DNA of 64,000 nt from Sternotherus odoratus (lineage: Eukaryota; Chordata; Testudines; Kinosternidae): positions 140,481,259 to 140,545,258 of the forward strand of contig JAVMKO010000003.1 of assembly GCA_032164245.1 (NCBI GenBank), read 5' to 3'. Position 1 is the first letter of the stretch, and every line of letters starts with the position of its first letter. This document shows positions 56,896 through 64,000 of the stretch, piece by piece. The translations under genes and the position numbers were made by a program. The notes below the pieces were generated by a model that saw nothing but the letters and a program-made list of their open reading frames with translations, had not been told where the DNA came from and did not search any database.

Positions 56896-58021
56896 TGTGT
56901 CGGTGCTGTTCCTGGTGGGATCCAACTGTGAGTGTCAGATCAGGACAGATTGCTTCCAAAGGGGCAACTACAGCCCAAAGCTGGGGTTTTTCCACACTAA
57001 GGTAAACCAAACCAGCCAAACAGAAAAGACTTTGGTTTCGCCCCACTGGCTAACCACAAGTCACACAAGCAATTCCCTTAGACACTCCAGCTTCCCAGTA
57101 TCACCACCAGCAGCCACCTGTCCTGGGGACCAATGGTTATGAAAACCAATACCCCAAATAAAGAAAACGGTTCTCCCCAATTCCAAAGAATCAGGCCCCA
57201 GACCCAGGTCAATATACAAATCAGATCTTACCACAAATCACGCTGTTGCCAATCCTTTAGCATCTAAAATCTAAAGGTTTATTATACAAGGAAAAAGGTA
57301 TAGGTGAGGGTTAGGAATGGTTAAAAGAAATCAATTACATGCAGTAATGGCAAATCTCTTGGTTCAGGCTTGCAGCAAAAGGTAGAATAACTGCAGGTTC
57401 AAATCACAGTCTCTGGAAAGCATCCCCTCCAGGGATGGGTCAGCACCCTTTGGCCAGAGTTCCCCTGTGTAGCAAAGTTCCATCCAGAGCTGGAAACAAG
57501 GCAGGCTGAAGACTGGAGGTAGAAGACAAAAATGGAGGAAGTGTCTCCCAGATTTTATAGACTTTCTCTTCTGGGTGAAGACCCCCCTTCTCCTTATGCA
57601 GAGTCCAGTTGCAAAATGGAAGTTCATAGTCACATGGTCCAATTACCAGACTCTCCACGATTCAGTTTCTGGCCAGGCAGGCAACATTCTTGGAGAAGCT
57701 TGAGTGTGGACAAAGTTCATTGTGTAGTTGATGGTCCTTTAATGGGCCATCAAGCAGCCCAAGCAAAGCTGACGCCCAGTATTCTGGAATGTCCCCCCCA
57801 CCAGAGCACAATATTTAGAAAGACAGACAGTCCAGAGCCAATATTCATAACTTCAACTACAAAATTGATACACACATACCAATGGCATATCCATAATCAG
57901 CAATCCATAACCTGGTCGTAGACACCCATTATGACCCCCTGTACATAAGATTTGGTGCCACTATAGGACTCTGGTTGCACCAATGATCTAGAGGATCCCA
58001 AATTATTTCAGTAATGTGACA
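56896..58021 (-). mobile_element. solo LTR inserted in Harbinger ORF1
   Basis: On the minus strand it begins TGTCACATTACTG and ends GCACCGACACA. The flanks ACAGA (56891-56895) and GCAGG (58022-58026) would be a 5-bp TSD with two transition changes. A TATA-like TCTATAAAATC (minus, 57549-57559) and AATAAA (minus, at 57278-57283) are in the right order for a U3-R-U5 layout. No internal region or coding sequence is present. It is younger than the Harbinger insertion. The element class (ERV or Gypsy) is undecided. Frames of up to 129 codons within it are not genes. Confidence 0.8.
57549..57559 (-). promoter_or_regulatory. TATA-like box of the solo LTR
   Basis: TCTATAAAATC on the minus strand lies about 270 bp upstream of the AATAAA signal at 57278-57283, consistent with an LTR promoter and polyadenylation site. 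Confidence 0.5.
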
Positions 58022-58130
58022 GCAGGTACAGCTACTTTTCTATTGGGAAGGCAGGCAGCTTGGCCGGGGTGGAAAGGGATGCTTGCCGCATGCTTGTCTA
58101 CATGTGGAATAGTGCATTGATGTACTCTTA

Positions 58131-58190
58131 TATTATTTCTTTATAATAAATGGGTTTCTTTATTATTTCTTTATAATAAATGGGTTTCTT
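58131..58190. repeat. exact 30-bp tandem duplication with poly(A) signals
   Basis: TATTATTTCTTTATAATAAA plus TGGGTTTCTT occurs twice, at 58131-58160 and 58161-58190. Each copy has AATAAA on the plus strand and TTTATT-derived AATAAA on the minus strand. It lies between the converging ORF1 and transposase, so it probably ends both transcripts. Confidence 0.85.
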
Positions 58191-58285
58191 TATTTGGTGC
58201 ACATATGTATCTAATAGGTACAGAAAAGAAAATGCCTTATCCAGTTAACAGAATGCACCCTCCCTCCCTCCCTCTGGAATTCCCA

Positions 58286-59533
58286 TTAGAACTCGCTTTC
58301 AGCCTCAAAATGCTCCCTCAAGGCATCCCTGATACTTGTAGCCTTGCGCTGGGCCCCTCTAAGAGCCCTGCTCTCTGGCTGTGCATACATGGCCTCCAGC
58401 TGTTGAACCTCCGAGGACCATGCCACAGTGAAGCCTTCGCCCTTCCGCTCACAAAGATTATGTAGGGCACAGCACGCAGAAATAACCGCGGGGATACTTC
58501 CCTCTGCGAAGTCAAGCTTCCCATAAAGACAGCGACAGCACGCCTTGAGACGCCCAAAAGCACACTCCACAGTCATTCAACAGCGGCTCAGCCTGTAGTT
58601 GAACCTTTCCTGGCTGCTGTCCAGGCTCCCCATGTAGGGTTTCATGAGCCAAGGCATTAGAGGGCAGGCGGGGTCGCCAAGAGTCACAATGGGCATTTCA
58701 ACTTCCCCCACGGGGATCCTCTGGTCTGGACAAAAAGTGCCTTCTTGCAGCTTCCTGAACAGGCCGGTGTTGCGGAAGATGCATGCATCATGGACCTTTC
58801 CCGACCAGCCTGCATTAATGTCAGTAAAACGCCCACGGTGATCCACAAGCGCCTGAAGAACCATGGAGAAGTACCCCTTTCGGTTAATGTTTTCGTCTGC
58901 TAGGTGGTTGGGCGCCAGAATAGGTATATGGGTCCCATCGATCAACCCTCCACAGTTAGGGAAACCCATCTGTTCAAAGCCAGCCACGATGTCACACACG
59001 TCACCAAGAGTCACAATTTTTAGTAGCAGGAGGTGATTAATGGCCCTGCACACTTGCATCAACACGACTCCAACGGTAGACTTTCCCACCCCAAAGTGGT
59101 TGGCCACCGATCGGTAGTTGTCTGGGGTGGCCAGCTTCCAGAGTGCTATAGCCACCCGCTTCTCCACTGGAATGGCAGCTCTCAATCTGGTGTCCTTGTG
59201 CTGCAGGGCGGAGGCGAGTTCAGCACACAGGCCCATGAAAGTGGCTTTTCTCATACGAAAGTTTTGCAGCCACTGCTCATCGTCCCACACTTGCATGACG
59301 ATGCGATCCCACCATTCAGTGCTCGTTTCCTGTGCCCAGAAGTGGCGTTCCATGGTCGTGAGCATGCCCGTTAAAGCGACAATCAGTTTAGTGTCCAATG
59401 CGTTCCTCGGCTCGAGCTCGTCTTCTTCAGACTCATCACTACTGTCACCTTCCATATCAAGAAGGAACTCTGCTGCGCAGAGAGTTGTGCTGGCGACACT
59501 CGCCAGCATGCTCCTCAGCAGTTCGCGATCCAT
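58286..59533 (-). pseudogene. Harbinger (HARBI1-like) DDE transposase, one in-frame stop
   Basis: The minus-strand frame from ATG 59533 (MDRELLRSML) spans 415 codon positions before its terminal stop and is interrupted once, by TGA at 58577-58579 (codon 319). I prefer this Met because the 56 upstream codons lie in sequence that is non-coding in relatives. Features: acidic N-terminus (DSSDESEEDELEPR, 30-43); a helix-turn-helix near 136-165 (VANHFGVGKSTVGVVL); first catalytic Asp at 199 (GLIDGTHIPIL); second Asp at 287 (LGDPACPLMPW); catalytic Glu at 323 (MTVECAFGRLK), a D-35-E spacing. The stop falls between the second Asp and the Glu, so the truncated product lacks the Glu. The stop may be a CGA-to-TGA CpG change. 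Reading resumes in the same frame at the very next codon, so decay is slight. The normal role is cut-and-paste at TWA sites in the nucleus. Confidence 0.93.
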
Positions 59534-59974
59534 TACGGCACACTTAAACGGACGACGGAGCGCGCCTTGCTGAAACCGTTGAAAGATGGCACCTGAGGTG
59601 GATGGAAACAGGGATTGCTGGGATATGACACAAAGCATCACAGGGAGTTGGAACAGGGTGCAGAATGGCCACAAGTGACGCCCCCTCTTCCCACAAGGCA
59701 TTGCGCCAGATTGGGAAGAGGTGCTCTGTGGGATACGTGCCCTGATGCGCTGCTCCTAATGCCGCCTGAAGCACCGCAAATGTGGCCATGCTCTAGCGCT
59801 GGCGAGTCTAAGTGTGCACGCGCTCTTGCGCAATACCTATTGCTGTATATGGGACGTGCTATAACCAAACGCGCTATAATCCTATAGTGTAACCAAGGGC
59901 TAAGTTAGCCTACCATCACCACCGTGAGCAGCCCAGTTCATTATCTGTCTTTTACATTATAGTGAAGCAAAAAA

Positions 59975-60095
59975 GAGATTATCTTAATTTCCCAAGGTAT
60001 CACAGCAAATTTGGGCAAACCTGGGAACAATATGCAGATTTCCTGAATACTAAACCTGTGTTTTAACCACAAGACTATCCTTGCTGTCTGATCCT
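59975..60095 (-). mobile_element. CORE/MIR-type SINE fragment
   Basis: Reverse orientation: TTTCCCAAGGTATCACAGC and the tRNA-like head CTAAACCTGTGTTTTAACCACAAG, then ACTATCC. Confidence 0.65.
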
Positions 60096-61514
60096 ACAGC
60101 AGGAGAGGAAGAGGCCCAAAATCCAATTTTTGGGAGAGCGGCTGAGTAGTTTGGGAAAGCTGTCCAGATTTCCCCAGAAACTTACACAAATACAACTGAT
60201 ATGCTGTTGTGGTGATAGATAAAGAGTGCTGGGAGGACACATCCATATGTGTTGTAACCAGATCTGATTACAACACAACTTGGAAAAACACTTTTAGTGT
60301 TGACAGGGCTTTGCAAACAAGAGATGGCCTCAAACAGTCAGATTTAGATCCAAACTCACCCAAATGTTGTGGTTGATCTTGATTTAAGCCCACCTATAAT
60401 GTAAACATATATAAAGTGTATATAAAGCACTGACTAACCAGTATATCTTCTTACAGGAATTTTAAAAGACAGATTGGTTAGAAGAATAATACATTGTGTG
60501 GAAGGGGGAGCAGTTTGGAGAAGATTTATAACACATTTCTTTTTGTAGGCCTCTCTTTGAAAGCATAGCTATAATTTAGACAGCCTTGCTGACTTTTCCT
60601 GTGGGGGCTTGTGTGCTTATGTTTCATCTTGCGAGAAAGTAAAAACTGCCTAATGACAGAAGGAGCTCGGGAAGGCAGGAAGGAGCCTCTAACCCTTTGC
60701 AGTATATGAAATGAGAGCGAGAAGCAAATTTCATTACACGGTGACATCGCTATGTGGTTCCATGAGTTAATAGGCTCTCTCTTTCAGGAAACCAATGGAG
60801 TTCACTGCTCTAAAATGACAACATACACATGGTCTGGAGCCCAAAAGTTACTTCAATATAAAACGTCTCTCCTCAAACAGTCCAAATTGCTGCTTTCCAC
60901 TCACAGTGGCTCATTCTCAGCACTGCTCGAAATGACTGAAAACAGAGGAAAGGGATTTCTCTGCCAGAGCCCCATGAAAAAGAGGCAGCTCACAATACAT
61001 AGGCCCATCAGCATGGGAAAACTGAAGAAAAAAATATTGGACCCCAGTCTGCCTAAATTCTCCCTGAGATACTGAGCACCTTTGATACCAAGCACCTTCC
61101 ACTCTCTGAAATCTGAGACTAGCTAGCAGGATCGGGCCATTTGTCTGGAGCAGTCAATGGAATGCAAAGGAAACAATCATTTGTCTGATAAGTAAGTGGG
61201 GTTGTGGTATTGGTCTGAGCTCAGAGGGAAGTGACTTGTAGAGAGCACTCGTAAACTGGATTTTATATAAATGTTGCAAGTGCCAGGCATGCTGTCTTTC
61301 ACATAAAAGGAGAACCCCACAGAATGTTGTAAAACCTCTTTAGAAATTGCTTATACAGTGGGATCCTCCTACTGATGTGCTGTATATAGCTATGTAACTT
61401 ATAATATTCTTTTCTATCTTTTGTACCATTAAACTTCTAGTGGTAAGGTTTACTGTTTACTTGAAAGCAGCCAACATTTTGTACTCCATTCACTGAAGAC
61501 TGAGTGAATGGAGT
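60096..61514. other. no gene seen
   Basis: Frames of up to 107 codons (60752-61075) without a recognised motif. The sequence is otherwise unique and AT-rich. Confidence 0.45.
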
Positions 61515-61600
61515 AGTTGGGGATTGGTCCTGCTTTGAGCAGGGGGTTGGACTAGATGACCTCCTGAGGTCCCTTCCAACCCTGATATTCTATGATTCTG
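61515..61600 (+). mobile_element. CR1 or CR1-tailed SINE 3' end
   Basis: TTGGGGATTGGTCCTGCTTTG, GGACTAGATGACCTCCTGAG, CCCTTCCAACCCTG and ATTCTATGATTCTG form the shared 3' tail. At 86 bp it is too short to say whether it came from CR1 or the SINE. Confidence 0.88.
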
Positions 61601-62976
61601 TGCTAGAGAGGAGATGCACACAGTATGCTCTTTCCTGGAGACTTCATTTTTGCTCTTTCATGGTTGTTCATCAAAACTAAAAGTCATCCTGACCCAAATG
61701 AAAGCTTTTGTATGTAGAGATTGATATTTTTTTTTGATGGGCACAAAATATAGCATAGGCCCACAATAACTGAAATTGCAATTTGGACACTGCAAAGCAA
61801 CGAAGTCATTCTGGATGTCCCTATTTCACTATAAATTGAATTTCAGCATATCCAAGTCCATTAGGGATACAATCCTGCACCAGTGAATTCAGTAAGAGTT
61901 TGGTTACAGAAAGGTCCCTGGAAGCAGTTGTTAAAACACATTTTCTGTATTTTGCATATTAGCAGAAAAACAAGGTCTTTACATTCAACTCCCACTTCAA
62001 CTTATTCTTCTACCAAAAGGTTAAAGCTATATATAGGGACATAACCTTTTAATTCAAATGAAATACCATGGAATAGGAGAGTGTGAGGGAAAGGATAGAG
62101 AGGAAAATGGAAAATATTTTATTCAAGAAATAAGTAACATCTCTGCTAAACAGGGACAGCAGACCATGTGTTTCACAGCAACCAATTGTGATGTCAAAAA
62201 AAACCAGCAGAGGATTATATGTTTTGGGTGAGGAAGTAAACAGCAGGACAGAGCAGATGAGCACTTCAAAATAAAGGTTATGTTATATTCAAATGTAACA
62301 ATGAATGCAGGGAGAGAATAATGGGTAATAAAAATATATCCGTCAGCAGAACTGTTTCAATGAGGAATATGTGTCCCTGGCAAGGGGCTCAGGAAGTGCA
62401 ACAGCCACTCTATGGGTTTAAAGCTTCCACCCCCAATGGTCCAAGTTGCACTGGTTTCCTGTATAAAAGGAACTGAGAAGGAAAAAATGTTTGATTGACT
62501 TCCCTAGTGATCACACAATGTATCTTACATTTTGTGGAACACTGCCTAAAACAACAAAACTGACTATTGTTACAAAGAACTCAGAGAGTCCAACCAACCA
62601 CTTCCCTTCATACATATTGCTGCACTAGCCTTTGATCACCAGTTCTAACTACCAGCAGTAAAGCAAACAGAAACCTGCAGACAGTGTCAGCAGTAAATCC
62701 TGCAGTGAAAGGAAAGAGACCATAAGTGTCCCATCGCTTCCCCCTCCCCATTCTGCTATCCGCCCCCTTTTGACATCTGAATTATCTCCTGGTAGCTTTC
62801 TCTGATTCATAGGCAGATTCAGAATGAATGAAAAAGCGCCACTTAAATGACTTTCTAAAGCCACCCACACCTCACCAAGCAGAAAAATCTCCACACTCCT
62901 GTTCAAAAGGAGGATTCCCTTCCTGAATTGACTAATCCTGGTCTTAGAGTTACTTAGGATTCATTTGATTTTCCAT
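61601..62976. other. no gene seen
   Basis: Near 61865-61900 is a palindromic-repeat remnant (AATCCTGCACCAGTGAATTC). A TATAAAAGG word at 62462 has no gene beside it that I can support. Confidence 0.45.
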
Positions 62977-63248
62977 CAGGGCCGGCCCACAACATTTTGG
63001 TACCTGAGATGGGGAGCTCAAATGATGCTCCCATTTCCCCTCCTTGGGCCAAAACTTTGAAAGGTCTATTGTGTCTGCCTTCCTCAACAAGGAAGGAACT
63101 CCACCAGCTCTGTGCATCTAGAGCAAAAAGAATACATATGCACCAGCAGCAGACACCATTTTCTACACTCAGGGTCCTAGTGGCTCCCCACAACAATCTG
63201 GCACCTGAGGCGGCCACCTCACTTCGCCTCACGGTAAGCTCAGCCCTG
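62977..63248. mobile_element. non-autonomous hAT, CAGGGCCGGC family
   Basis: It begins CAGGGCCGGCCCACAAC and ends GTAAGCTCAGCCCTG, with a perfect 8-bp TSD TTTTCCAT (62969-62976 and 63249-63256). CACCTGAGGCGGCCACCTC near the right end is typical of the family. The 134- and 141-codon frames overlapping it are not genes. Confidence 0.92.
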
Positions 63249-63784
63249 TTTTCCATTAACAACTTTGTTTTTAGGCCCCTGATCCATGAGCCAGCATTTG
63301 ATAGAAACAAAGAGTTTTCTCTTTTTTTTCCATGCTCACTCTCTGCACGGATTTTCACCTTGAGACCTAAAAACCACCTAGAATTTGCTATTGTCTTTAC
63401 GTCCCTCTCTGCTATTATTTAGCTATGTTATCACAGTACATTACTTAGCCCCACAGAGAGTTTGGGGGTAACTTGATTGTTATTATTAAGGCTACAAGTT
63501 CAGTGAAGATGCCCCCTGCTCCCTCTTTCTTGATACATCATGTTTTCCCACACATCTACCATGAAATGTACTACAGTTTTCCATGAAAAAACCCATAGCT
63601 TTAACTTTAATTATTATTCACCTGGGGCTCTAACTGGGCCTTAGAATAACAGAATCCCTGAGTTCCTTAATACAGAGGTTTCTTCGTGTCCCCAAAAACG
63701 TACAGTCTAGGTCTCAGGAAGAACGCAGCTGAGGCATGCTCACTGGCAGACTTTGAGAAGCGCTTTAAAAGTAGTGAGGTGAGT
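63249..63784. other. no gene seen
   Basis: AT-rich spacer with no recognised repeat. Confidence 0.5.
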
Positions 63785-63885
63785 GGGAGGCTGGGCCAGT
63801 GGTTACGCTGCTCACTTAAGCTACAAAAGATCCAGGTTCTAGCCCCTGCTCTACCACAGACTCTGTGTGTAAACTCAGGGAAAAT
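63785..63885 (+). mobile_element. CORE/MIR-type SINE head
   Basis: GGGAGGCTGGGCCAGTGGTTACGCTG, then GATCCAGGTTCTAGCCCCTGC and TCTACCACAGACTC, form the tRNA-like head and core of a MIR copy. Confidence 0.78.
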
Positions 63886-64000
63886 CACTGAAAATCGCTT
63901 CAGCGGCATTTCGGCAGCTGCTTGCAGGGCCCTCCTCCGCTTCGGTGGACATTCTGAGAAGCGGACAGCAGCCCTGAGAGCTGCTGCCAAAGGTGCCAAA
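63886..64000. repeat. GC-rich fragment of a DNA element, cut by window end
   Basis: GCTTCAGCGGCATTTCGGCAGC and TCCGCTTCGGTGGACATTCTG resemble the GC-rich arrays inside turtle hAT elements. No terminus is visible before the window ends. Confidence 0.4.

Larger units (their letters stand above)
55935..59900. mobile_element. full-length PIF/Harbinger transposon, copy 2
   Basis: The termini GGCCTTGGTTACACT (55935-55949) and AGTGTAACCAAGGGC (59886-59900) are inverted with one mismatch. Perfect TAA TSDs lie at 55932-55934 and 59901-59903, the 3-bp TWA duplication typical of PIF/Harbinger. Subterminal regions share TATAGC / AGCGCTA words. The two genes of the superfamily are present and converge: a Myb/SANT-like ORF1 (plus) and a DDE transposase (minus). 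The 3966 bp include an 1126-bp solo LTR inserted later, so the original element was about 2.8 kb. Both genes are damaged by point stops, so the copy is probably not autonomous now. Confidence 0.95.

Noticed and set aside
56390..57142. A single 250-residue protein
   Set aside because: Only the first 168 codons are Harbinger ORF1; the rest is solo LTR sequence read by chance.
59534..59701. N-terminal extension of the transposase upstream of the Met at 59533
   Set aside because: The 56 extra codons align with non-coding flank in copy 1 and have no conserved features, so the internal Met is preferred.
62452..62480. A TATA-box promoter (GTATAAAAGG)
   Set aside because: No downstream exon or transcript-like structure supports it; single TATA words are common in AT-rich DNA.

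Overview
This window looks like gene-poor nuclear DNA from a turtle, probably a cryptodire. The main evidence is at 1292-1516: a tRNA-derived Pol III SINE whose 3' half is a CR1 tail, the layout of the tortoise polIII/SINE. Several CR1 3' ends of the sauropsid type, CORE/MIR-type SINEs, Penelope-like tails with a hammerhead-ribozyme remnant, and many hAT and PIF/Harbinger elements fit this. I recognise no host protein-coding gene, rRNA or functional tRNA gene. The background is AT-rich, and almost every longer open frame lies inside a transposon or a minisatellite. Families were assigned from remembered consensus sequences and from termini and target-site duplications (TSDs) read here; no database was searched.

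Layout. 1-13.8 kb: the SINE, a Penelope-like insertion, hairpin MITEs, a decayed Harbinger copy (about 6.4-8.1 kb), MIR copies, and a CR1 split by a MITE. 13.8-17.6 kb: almost repeat-free apart from microsatellites. 17.6-27.3 kb: a series of hAT elements (17.63, 19.63, 20.35, 21.21 and 25.83 kb), CR1 and MIR remnants, and a Penelope-like tail split by the 25.83 kb hAT. 27.3-30.3 kb: mostly unique. 30.3-40.8 kb: a dense cluster of GC-rich elements (30.39, 31.83, 37.63, 38.14, about 38.8-39.85 and 40.34 kb), several with minisatellite interiors, plus a CR1 with an ORF2 C-terminus. 40.8-49.6 kb: mostly unique. 49.65-51.1 kb: a solo LTR next to a CpG-rich hAT that sits inside a tRNA-like repeat. 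51.1-55.9 kb: mostly unique. 55,935-59,900: a full-length PIF/Harbinger transposon with TAA TSDs, a Myb/SANT-like ORF1 facing a DDE transposase, and a solo LTR inside ORF1. 59.9-64 kb: MIR, CR1 and hAT fragments.

The most interesting theme is cargo in non-autonomous hAT elements. Most CpG-island-like patches in this AT-rich stretch are bounded by hAT or Tigger termini with exact TSDs. At least two look like pieces of host genes: 50600-51074 has paired ZNF143/THAP11-like promoter motifs and a GTAAGT donor, and 25832-26928 has a short signal-peptide-like exon ending at a GTGAGT donor. This would amount to gene-fragment capture by hAT elements. The captures are inferred and the parent genes are not identified.
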